64,000 nt of DNA, taken from assembly GCA_012295275.1 (NCBI GenBank), contig CM022667.1, forward strand, positions 16,223,766 to 16,287,765. The letters are read 5' to 3'. How positions within the stretch are numbered: position 1 is the stretch's first letter; each line of letters opens with the position of its first letter. A program made the translations under genes and the position numbers. The notes under the pieces are model-generated. The model worked only from the letters and a program-made list of their open reading frames with translations, made no database searches and was not told where the DNA came from. This DNA is from Chrysomallon squamiferum (Eukaryota > Mollusca > Gastropoda > Neomphalida > Peltospiridae). Positions 38,618 through 49,419 of this stretch are shown piece after piece.

Positions 38618-41343
38618 ATACACATACACACATATACATGTGTCCACAAATACGTACGTATACTCAAACACATACAATAATACACGCACATACAAGCAAA
38701 TCTACATACATACGCACATAGTTACATACTGACATACACTGATACATATAAGTGTATCTTTGTATTTATATATTTAAAATGTATCTTTTGCATATTACCA
38801 TTTATGTTGAAATCTTTCAAAGTACTGAAGTGATTACTTATTTTTGTGGTGAATTTTTACACGGTTTGTTTAATATGTATATCTATGTATGTGTGTGTAT
38901 GTGTGCGCGTGTGTCTGTGTTTGTGTATGTCTGTGTGCGTGTGTGTGTGTGTGTGTGAGAGATATACATTTTCTGACGATTCTGATTAAGGAAAAAAACG
39001 TACTGTCAAAAATCTATAAATTTCATCTCTTTTTCTTTTTCTTAGAAAAATATTATGTTTTGGCATTGCCTTCGGATATTAACATTTGCTATTATTTAAT
39101 TAATTATTGTTAATTTAATCTCTCTGAAGTTGAACATGATCACATTAAAGCCGTAAGAACATTAATAAAAGAATATCAGTAATAATAAAAATAAGAAGAA
39201 AAACTAATAAGAACAAATCTTGGTGATGATGATGATAAATAAATAAATAAATATGTATTAACAAAATCAAAAACAAGACCAACCGAAACAACAATAGCAA
39301 TACTACTAATAATAAAAATAACATTGGTAATAGCAAAAAGCAAAATATCTAATATAAAACTATTTATAGTTCAAGTTATAGTGAAAAACTTAAGGAACCA
39401 AGAAGAAAAAATGAGTAATGATGTGATACACTCAAAGGAATGAAAAAAGCTAATAAACATACATATATTTGCAAACTAATACTAAGACCAGTACAAATAA
39501 TAATAATAATACATTATGCTGATGACAACAACACGAGGACATTAAACCCGGGACCTACGGATAATCGTTAATGGTTTATTATTAACTAAGTACCTAGTAC
39601 AATAAGTAAATAACAACCTATTTTAAATGTATCAATAAGAGAAAATATTTTTTGTTAATCGTAAAGTGAACAGAAAGTGTTTCTTTGAAAAAAACAAATA
39701 ATACAAAGCTGTTACTAGTGTTTGTTTATTTGTACACAGTATGTTTCTACTTACAAACTGAGAACGGTAGAAAATTAAAGTATTCCTTCCGCAGCTTGTG
39801 AGCAATTTGCAAAACAAACGTGTGATTATAACGTCACAATAGCGTGACGTCATTTACGGGGGGAAAGCAAAATTGGAAATGTGGGTAACAACTGTATTGT
39901 TAATATTAGTTGTTTGTTTATTAATATTTTTTCTCACTTCTTTATTTTTATTTTATTGTTGTGGTAATATAAAATAATAAATGTTGTTGTTGTCATTATG
40001 AATTTTCACGTTTGTTAGTCATTATTTTATTTATTGGCGTTTTGTTGGAGATATTTCACAATTTTTGTTTAAATAATACAAATTTACACACAATCATTTT
40101 TTTCTCACTTTACACGAGGGAGATAAATGTGCATGGTATATGCTGTTCTATGTTGAATGTTATACAAATGCACTGTCACTGATAACTGAAAGAACAACGG
40201 CAGCAGCTTTTCTTATCATAAATAAATAATTAAACAGAAGAAAGGAAAATGCACTCAACACATTTTATTTGGATATATGTTATGAAACATATATGGTCAA
40301 CATTCACTCACGTAATGAGAACAGAACCGTTTTTGTGTGTTCTTTCCAATCAGCAGCAAGCAGTATTTAATGTGCACCATCCTACATGCAGGACAATACA
40401 TACCATTGCATTTTGAAAGATTTTGCCCATTGTGGAGCCACTGCAAACTAAACAGATTCCATTAAGCTATGTTAATTAAATAAATACAACTATACACAAA
40501 ATAAATAATAATAAAAATAATAAAATAAAAATTAAAAAGTTACATAGATAAAAGCTAAATAGACAAATTATAAAATATATATAAAAATAATCATCCCTTT
40601 TCTTTTCTGTTGATACAAAACTCTAGTTTTTGTTCTTGCTCATTTATAAACACAGAATCGATAAATATACACTTTGTTTGGTAAAGAAATAATACATTTT
40701 TTTTTCATCAATATTTCATCACATCCTATGGTTCATTCAGTGTTTAACCTTCCCAAAAGGTGAATATTTTGCATGTATTCCGTGTGGATTCACGACCGAG
40801 TTCAAAAGAAGAAATATTTACTAAAGTGTTTAGTTTGCCGACTGTTGTGATGGTTAGTTTTTATATATATTTTATAAAATAATTATAATACTCATAAGAA
40901 AAGAAAGAATCAATTATAAAGAATATATATAACTCAAAGAATAAGAATATAAATGAAAATGAATGACCATATATAAGAAAAAACAACAATAGCAATAACA
41001 ACAACAACAACAACAACAACAACAATAATAATAAAAAACAACAAGAGAAAACATTTCAATTTTTTATCTTGATATAGAAATGAATTAGAAATGAACAAAA
41101 CTGAAACATTTATGTACATATATTAACATGTATTTTCTTGAATAGTAAACATATTTACACATGTATTGTACATAATGACACAATATATTTGTATTATTCA
41201 TACTACAGGTGTAATGGAGATAGTGGGAACAGTTAGTCTAAAAATAAATAAAGTATTTTCTTCCTGAACAAATGTTAAAATTCTTGATAAACATAGAATA
41301 ATCTTGCAAAATCTACTAATCATTCAGTTTATGCATTGCCTTT

Positions 41344-41383
<40 letters not shown>

Positions 41384-43469
41384 GTATATGAGAATAAATA
41401 ATAATAATAATAATAATAATCATAATGAAAATAAAACTAATAATAATAATACTAAAGTATTTTATTTCAGTGTTAAATTAGGATTTATATAAGTCACATA
41501 CCTCACCAAAATTTCAGTATAAATTAAAAAATTTAAATAATTAAAGTCTAAATATTGTTAACATGAAAGAAAAAAAAAGAAAAGGAAAAAATAACTGATG
41601 GTGAGAACACTATGACTCTAAATGATTGAAATGCCATTATAAAAATCTATACTCAGTAACTAGAATAAGTAAAACAAACTGGATAGATTAAGGAAAATTA
41701 TCTATTATTATAATTTTATAGATAATTACATCTGTATTCTACGTTAGAGCAAAAAATAATAAATCACCTATAAATAGGTTGTAGTTAATTATGAATTTTT
41801 AAACAAATACTGAGTATTCGTCTTGAAGTAAAATAGAAGAAATAGAAGTATTTTGTTGTGATGTAGCTGTCATTAGATTCAAACACATAAAAATGGCAAT
41901 ATTATTATTATAATTTATCGTTAGAAAAAGATTTGTTACCATTTAAAAAGTAATACAATTATCCACATAGAAATATTTTTTTTTAGCCGATTATTCACAT
42001 TACAAACAAAAGCAGAAAGTACGATTCAAAAATAATGCTCTTTTAATATTTTGAGGTGGAAATTACTGTAAAATGTATATTAATTTTGTTTTCAGAAAAA
42101 TTCTTGATTTTTATAGTTGAATATTTTGATTTAATAGATTTATGTATTCTTAACAATTGTAACTGAACTGCAAAGTTGAAAAAAAAAGAAAAAAAAAAGA
42201 AATCATTATTATAAAAACAACTAAATAAGTTTTTAGTTACATGATAATAATAATAACTATTTTAAAAGCATATTTCTAAAATGTCACTTTTGGATGGTGG
42301 TGCCTGGGGTACAACATGTAGACATAGTAAATTATTCACATTTATAATTAATTAACAAAATGTACGGTATTTAATTCTATAAACAAATGAATGAATAATT
42401 AATGGAACTGAATACATTTACATCTTATATATAAAAACAATGAATTCAATATCAATTTCTCTAAGGTGTTTAGTTTTGTACAGTTTTGTATGAAATGATA
42501 GCTATGGTTAAATTCATAATGAAGTGAAGTGAAATAAAGGAAAATGACAAATTTAAAAAAAGTTTTGAAATCTAACAGCAATAATAGTAGCAATAATAAT
42601 AATAATGATAATAATAATGAAAACAATTATCTGCTTTGTAAGATAAATATTAAAAGTTTTACGTAAAATATTTATTCACATCATGAAAAAAAAGAAGAAG
42701 ATATAAAGTGATGCATATAATTATCTAAAACATACAGACTAGATTATGAAGTATATAATAAAAAAATTATAACATGGTTTAGATGGAGTGACTTTTTCAA
42801 TGGACCAGCTTCAAAAACATACATTATTCTTTGAAATGATTTGTGCAAACTATGACATAAAAAAATAACAACTACCTCTGCCCAATGGACATTTGCTAAC
42901 AACTTACTGTGGACTATATTTAACATTTAAAACATTAATTTTCCATAACATATTTTTGGTATAATTTAAGAACTATTTAAAGGTAAAATTCTGATGACTG
43001 CTGAATAACCATTTTTCTTTTTCGCAAAATACATTTTACTGCATTTATTTTTCTTCATTGTGACATTTATTTAGGATAGCTTTACTTTCTTGGATATATA
43101 TTAACTGGCAGTGCTTAGTAACAGGCAATTTATGATGTATAAATGAACAAACTTGGTTTGGTTGTAAATGGATGGAGTGGGTGAGGCTGACCCCTTTAAC
43201 ATGCTCTTGTATGTTAGTTTATAAATATGGATCCTCCCTGAAACCTCCACCCATAATTTCAGCACCCTTGAGGTCAATGACAAAAATCCAGCATCATCTC
43301 CATTGTCATCACCATTCACACTCTCATGCATGCAATTTGACACAGTAAAGGCAACAACCATGACCACTCTGCAGGCACAAACAACCCGATAAAAAAAAAA
43401 GAAATAATAATTAAAACAGGTTACTGAACTGAAACACATGTTCTAACTGTCCTAGTGATATTGGAATCA
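38618..43469. other. Intergenic region between gene C and EMC8
   Basis: AT-rich with short AC, TA, AAC and AAT tracts. The only coding-looking item is an orphan terminal exon at 40297-40440 (-). A polyadenylation-type AATAAA on the - strand at 43044-43049 could serve EMC8. Confidence 0.6.
40297..40440 (-). CDS. Candidate orphan terminal exon, Cys-rich, unknown gene
   Basis: On the - strand an acceptor TTTGCAG precedes a 48-codon open frame beginning WLHNGQNLSKCNGMYC, continuing PACRMVHIKYC and ending with a TGA stop. An AATAAA lies about 30 bases further on (40264-40269, -). The spacing C-x4-C-x2-C-x3-H resembles a zinc-binding cluster. Complexity and composition differ from the surrounding AT-rich DNA. 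I do not recognise the protein and found no upstream exon. It could be a 3' exon of a transposase, or of an alternative EMC8 transcript. Confidence 0.35.
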   Translation of the reverse strand, partial: WLHNGQNLSKCNGMYCPACRMVHIKYCLLLIGKNTQKRFCSHYVSEC

Positions 43470-43623
43470 TTAAGTACACCGGCTAATTTCTTCATTAATT
43501 TCCAGGTTACGCCAGTCCAGTTTGACGTCATCAAGGTGGTTGTCGAAATCGAGTAGTTTGCGATATGCCGCTGTGTTGAGCAATGATCTGGCTGTAGTCA
43601 GTGTCTCCTCATCAACAGTTTGC
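43470..43623 (-). CDS. EMC8: EMC8 exon 5 (terminal)
   Basis: [53 protein letters not shown] stop. Aligns with the EMC8 C-terminus ([15 protein letters not shown]). Confidence 0.94.
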
Positions 43624-46600
43624 CTGAAACACAAATACATAAATTTTAAATTACAATAATATTAAAAATATTATGTTGATGCAATTCTCCATATTCGTTT
43701 GATACATGACATTTGAAGAACACAGTTTTGACAGCTACTTCTCACCTCATAGAAACTGCACTAATACTGAACAAATGCTATTCCTCATAATATAGGTACT
43801 GGCAGGCAAAATTTTTCTGACTTTAATTTCACATAATAATTAGCACATAATGAAAGCTGTAGCAAAAAAATGAAAACACACCAAAAATTATTACTTTCTC
43901 TCCAGTGGTTCAAAAGATATATATGCAAATCAGCACAACATGTATTTGGTTGGTTTTCAGCCCTATTTTGCCTAATTAGCAGAAAGGGCTACTTTGGCCA
44001 ACTGTAGTTTGAAAAGTAATTGACACAAAAGGCTGAAAGTCAACAAGTGTGATGGGACAAACTTGCGAAAGGAGCTCAATTTTTTTCAGACCTGTATGTT
44101 TGTAACAAGCTAAATGTGCCAAAAATCTTCAAAATGACACACAGCAGAATGAAAGCGCAAACAGACACTGTGGTTTCAGTTTTTGTCTTACTTGACAAAT
44201 TCAACCTGTGTTGTGAACAATTTATCAAGATCTTTCAAATGACATACTTGAATCTAACATTTTTAATTAAAAAATATATATATATTTCTGCCAAGCCCAT
44301 AAAAAATGTTTACCGTTTCAATTTATATAGAACAGCACAAGTTTATTTAAATAAGCAGCTTGAATTTTCACTTAATTTTTAAATAATTAGTAGTAATAAG
44401 GTAAGATACCGTGATGTATGTGTGTATATATATATATATGTTACTTAAAAGGACTAAAAGCATTTGATGTTTAACCAAAATCCTCTGCAATACATAAACT
44501 CAGCTAATCCTTGGAGTCTACTCCAGAAAGGTGTTGCAGGTATTAATTAGGGACAATAAAATGTATGTAATCACGAGACTAGAGGCAATTAAAGACACGT
44601 GTCATTTGAAGCAAACATAAAATAATTTTCTTAGCTTTGTACTTGATGTGATTTGGCAGCAAAAAAAAGTTATGTATCATCTGATAATTGTTGAAATTTT
44701 CTCTGATAGAGCTTATCAACAAGCAAAAATAACATTTTAAAACTGATCAATTTATGATTATATATTTTAAAAAAGTGACTAGATTTTTATTCAGCATTCC
44801 ATCAATACCGCTGAATACACTGTTCTATTCTTAATTTGCCGTTTATTGAAAGAATTGTGAAAGCAAAATAATTGATGGTTTTAAACGGAAGATAGTAATC
44901 AGCAAAACAATGTTAATTCGTTTATTTCGCTATTCATATGCATAGGTTTAAAGTAGGAACATAAAAAAAAAAAAACATACAGCCAACAAGTTATTAAAAA
45001 TATAAACAACATATAAATATAATCATTTCAAACAGCGCCAGACCTTTCTAGCTGTACATAAAATCTACGGTGATTTCGGTCTGTAGAAAACGTCAGTTGA
45101 TGGCCATTTTGCTAAGCACATGCTACTTTCAAACGCGGAGATGTTTTTTGCCAAAGAAGAAACACTGTAGTGTTGCACATTGTTTGAAAGGTAATTGAAT
45201 GATCTTTCATTTGATCCCATGAACACAGGTTTTATTTTCAGCCAGTTTTGTTTCAAAATTGGTTTGAAGGCATGAAAAAGTATATTTCTGGACACAACTT
45301 TTGATATAAGTCATTGCCAGCGACAACATGTACACGGTTAGAAAGATTGAACTTTGACCCTACTAGCTGTACTAAAAATAACATTGAAGCCAATTTGGCG
45401 AAAAGAAGCCAGACGTTTGTAGAGCGACCCTATTTTAGGATTTTTTACTCCACACTTTTAATTGCTGACCAAGGGTGCTGAAGTACGCTTACCCCCACCG
45501 CATTTAACACTCTCGTACAAAGAACTGATTTAACATACAAGACAAACAACACCATTTAAAAGAGTACATAAAGATATTTAGTTACATATATCTGTTTTTT
45601 ATGGTAGGATTTCTAGAAGGGATTAGGAGTGGAGGAAAATGGACGAAATCTGAACTTTTAACAGCTTCAACCAATTATATCGACTAGGCTGCCAAGTACC
45701 TACATGATGAAAATTATATTTACTTTTTTCAAATTTGTGTGATATTTAATCAATTTTCAATAATAAATAAGGATTTGTGTCACTTTAGTAGGTTGTTCCA
45801 AGCCTGCATTTAAAAAAATCAGAACATCTGTGCCATTCTCAGTTTCCCAGATGTGAAAGAACCATTATAATTCAGTTTTACATCTGAAAACTGATGTGTT
45901 ACAGGAACAGTCATGGTTTCAGTCTACATCAGCATCAATAATAAATTACTTCCAATCTCAATATACCATTTCATTTTCAACAAAACACACTTACCTACTG
46001 TCCAACTCTTTCCAACTATTTTTCTGGAGTGTATAAACTTTATAAACCTCAGATACGGAATCTGTACTAACTTTTCTGTTATCAATCTGGGAAACAAAGA
46101 AATAATTATATTAAAGTAAACATGTTAAAATAAAAGAAGGAAGAAATACTTCATTTAACAATGCACTTAAAACATGCAAATGTCAATCAGCAGTTACATT
46201 TATATCAGATTTAAGACAAAGGTCCAAAGATTAAATATGTTAAATTACATTTTTTTAAACTACGATAAATCTATGTGATTATGAACTATCTGGAATTTTG
46301 ATCAATGACAAATCTGGAAGGATACAAAGGATCAGTTTGAGGTAATATTATTTTTGGTTCATATTCAGATTTTAGAAAGCAAAAATATTTCATTCACATT
46401 TTATAACTCATGAAAATAGACTAAGTCATTAAGATTACAATTACATTATTTCACCGTATTTGAAAAAACAACAAATTAATGATTATAACAACAAGAATAA
46501 TAACAAAAAATGAAAATGAAATATAATAGTAATAGAATTTCACAATAATTGTAGAATTGTATATTAAAAGATATATATTGCATGTTACCAAAAATAAGCA

Positions 46601-49003
46601 AGCATCTGGGAAGTTTTGATTAACCTTTCTTCCAATAGTTTTGGCTATGTGATCTATCCTGAAAAAAAGCCCAAAATATTTTTATTTAAGCCATCAAACA
46701 CACACAAAAGCAGGATGGAGTATGGTGATCTCACCATAAATTCCATTTCCTACTGAGCCAAGTCACTGTGTATTTTAAATACAAGTAAAAAGGACTGATG
46801 CTGTATAAAATGATTGTATTTTTTTCATATTAAACTGACTCAATACTTTCTAAATAAAGGTTCTCATGAATGAAATGAATTTATACACATTCAAATGCAG
46901 ATGATATCTGCCTAAGCGAGGGCAATTATTTTATATCAAAATGCATCTTTTGATGCTAATGATCAGATGTAAGATTATTAATGATGCTAATCCTATTTTG
47001 TACATAACACAATACCAATATGAACAGTTAATTAACAACAATAAAGAAAACTGATTTACTTCTACTGATTCATACAGAATTAATAGTAAAGAAATACTTC
47101 TTGTAATTCACATCTGGACCTATTCATATTATAAATATAAATTATATTAATTATTATATTAAAAATCAGAACACAGAAAAAAAACGTCCATCATTGTACA
47201 CATTATTATTAAAAATGTAAACACCATGCACTGAATGACAGTAAATTTATATATTAATGACCATGTAATGAAAGAATCATTCTATTCAGTGTAAATCGTT
47301 TCTAGTTGCACATACACCGCCAACACTGTGTTTGCATACATAACCCATCAAAAATGACACTGAATATAACTATGCAGTGGTCTCGCCAGCATTTCTGAAA
47401 GGGATGGTGCGAATCGGTGGAACTGGTGCAAGTTAAACGAAGGGACAGTACTGAAAATGTTCAGTATACAAGTATTTTGAACAATCGAAAATACTCCTAT
47501 AAATTATTGCATAAAATGCATTAACTATTAATAAGTTTATTTTATTTGCAATTAAATAAAATCAAAGTTTTGACTGGTTGTTCTGTGTATTATATTCTTT
47601 ACATGAATATATCATTTTATGTGAAAACAAAATAAAACACACACATTGTTTTATAACCTTCTGTATGTATTATATATACATGTTAGCGTGCGTGTATGTA
47701 AAACATAAGACCGTAAAAATTCACCACGCAGTATGATAATGAATATTTATGAGAATGTTATGTTGAATTGGCGATATGCTGTTAATAACAATTATTTTTA
47801 TATTGTGCAGATCGAGCACATATTGTTCTTCAAAGGATGAAAAGTTGTTTTGTAGCTAGGATAACATAATTATACAGTTACATTCTGAACAATCTCAATC
47901 TGTAACGATCATTGAAATTCATGCGCAATAATTTAGCCATGCAGTGCATGCTACAGTCGCCTTCATTACACAAGGATTTTAAGTTGCAGCAAATTTCAGA
48001 GGGATTGAACTGTGTCCCTTTGTAAATATGACATTTATCACTTCGGATTACTTCAATTTTGTTTAGGGACAAAACCTGTGAACTGCTGACCCCAAAAGTG
48101 CAAAACAGTGGCATGACAGCCAGTCTAAGTAAACAGGTGGTGGATATGGCAGGCAAACTTGACGTAAGCCATAAGTGATGGTGCGCCCACCATCTCTTAC
48201 AGTATGTAGCGAGATCCCTGCTATGTAAAGTATTTTAAATAATACATAAAGAGTGAGTGCTCAATTACATAACACTAATATATATATATTATATCTGCAG
48301 CAATATACATGATTATAATTTCTAATTTATAACCCAAAATTTTAACATATTATTTTACTCACTGCAAATCATCGTAATTTTCATTGGCATGATAGTAGCC
48401 TCCTATAACATAACCTTTACTGCGACAGTATGTATCAATCTGCAAAAACAAATAATATTAATAATAAATAAATTCTGAACTGAATGATTTATTTTCAAGT
48501 TAAATTTCATAATTATTTACAAATAACCAAATGGGTATTACTATTAAAGTATTATACTTTTATACCTTCAGTATAATTGTTTAATTTCCAAATTTTCGAG
48601 TTTAATATATATATATATTCATATATAAATATATATATATAGGGATAAAAGCTAATCACAAATATTAGGGATAAAAGCTAATCACGAAAATTAATGAATT
48701 ATAGTTTATACAAGAGATAATTATTGAATTAACAATAATTACTGCAGACGCAAATATTCAACTGCTACAAAAAGTGCTAGTACTACCATTATACCATACC
48801 TGAAGCAAAGCGATTTCTAGCATGGGCGCCAGCCCAAGCGTTATATGAAAAAGCGGAATACAGTCTACGAATTTGAGAGTCTTGTGTTCTTTGCCTTTTG
48901 TGTCTTCCGCTAACAAGATTCCATTTACAGCAGAATGTGGATATTTGGCTGCATGAAGTATTAATTTACAATATGCCCGCATGCTGACCGTCACTTCCGC
49001 CAT
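43470..49003 (-). CDS. EMC8: EMC8: ER membrane protein complex subunit 8 (EMC8/EMC9 type), 5 exons
   Basis: Join (- strand) 48800-49003, 48363-48439, 46589-46658, 45995-46086, 43470-43623: 597 nt, 198 aa, close to the roughly 210 aa of vertebrate EMC8. It starts [20 protein letters not shown], keeps AVNGILL and [20 protein letters not shown], then [20 protein letters not shown], and ends [15 protein letters not shown]. This is the MPN-fold subunit on the cytosolic face of the EMC, the insertase for tail-anchored and multi-pass membrane proteins; the fold lacks the catalytic metal site. It is transcribed divergently from POLD2. All junctions are GT/AG and in frame. Intron 2 holds a DNA transposon-like insertion and intron 4 a dispersed repeat. 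Confidence 0.93.
45180..45697 (-). repeat. Dispersed repeat, copy 1 (EMC8 intron 4)
   Basis: About 500 bp matching 54717-55205 in inverted orientation, for example GTGTCCAAAAATATACTTTT on its - strand. No coding capacity. Probably a non-autonomous transposable element. Confidence 0.75.
45995..46086 (-). CDS. EMC8: EMC8 exon 4
   Basis: [20 protein letters not shown] then [10 protein letters not shown]; donor GTAAGT; leaves AG to be completed by exon 5. Confidence 0.9.
46589..46658 (-). CDS. EMC8: EMC8 exon 3
   Basis: [20 protein letters not shown] then LFL; completes the split Gln codon and ends phase 0 before GTAACA. Matches the helix containing NQVAEKVASRIAEGF in human EMC8. Confidence 0.9.
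47375..48220 (-). mobile_element. DNA transposon-like insertion in EMC8 intron 2
   Basis: Imperfect inverted ends: CAGTGGTCTCGCCAGCATTT at left; the right end read on the - strand is CAGGGATCTCGCTACATACT. Both are followed by a GATGGTG block. CTATG flanks both sides. The interior has a decayed 92-codon - strand frame of unknown type. The class is uncertain. Confidence 0.5.
48363..48439 (-). CDS. EMC8: EMC8 exon 2
   Basis: [20 protein letters not shown] then NYDDL; acceptor TTTTGCAG, donor GTGAGT, leaves phase 2. Confidence 0.94.
48800..49003 (-). CDS. EMC8: EMC8 exon 1
   Basis: 68 codons from ATG to CTT CAG, then donor GTATGG. Contains [12 protein letters not shown] and [13 protein letters not shown]. 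Confidence 0.94.
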
Positions 49004-49197
49004 TTTGTTTAAGGTCTCTGTAAAAGCTTCCGGGTCATAACTCCTCTAAGTAATCTTGAAGGGTTTTATCTCCCTTTAGCTGTCACTTTTCTCTCTTTAC
49101 AAAACAAAGAGTTCGCGGTAGGCGGGAAGTTTTGTCAGTTTGTTTTCCAGATTGAGGCGATACTATTCAGTTGATAAAAACAATACATTATCATATT
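49004..49197. promoter_or_regulatory. Bidirectional promoter of EMC8 and POLD2
   Basis: 194 bp separate the two start codons. It holds an E2F-type GGCGGGAA at 49121-49128 and an ETS-type CTTCCGG at 49027-49033. No TATA box is placed convincingly for either gene. A YY1-like AAAATGGCGG (- strand 48997-49006) overlaps the EMC8 start codon. Confidence 0.7.
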
Positions 49198-49419
49198 ATG
49201 AGTTGGTTTAATAGAAAATATGGTGGCAGTTCAAATCCCGAAAATCTGTTGTCAGAACCTTCAGAAAACAATGACATTTTTCAAAGATGTACAAGTGATT
49301 ATAAAAATGTTTCTGAACGATTCCAAATTAAAGACAGAAAAGACAATATGCTCATTTATATGCAGAACGACTTTTGAGTTCCAGACCTAGTCTAGTACAG
49401 GCGGCAAAAGACAAATGGG
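49198..49419 (+). CDS. POLD2: POLD2 exon 1, with apparent frameshift
   Basis: ATG at 49198 gives [20 protein letters not shown] and continues to LIYMQ. The frame then meets TGA at 49376. One frame over, from about 49366, the sequence continues [18 protein letters not shown], which is the expected family sequence, to a GTGTGT donor. A single missing base (or two extra) explains this. Confidence 0.85.

Noticed and set aside
44116-44382. 88-codon plus frame in EMC8 intron 4
   Set aside because: Low-complexity Lys/Asn-rich translation without flanking coding evidence.
47878-48156. 92-codon minus frame in EMC8 intron 2
   Set aside because: Lies inside the transposon-like insertion and matches no EMC8 sequence; EMC8 is complete without it.
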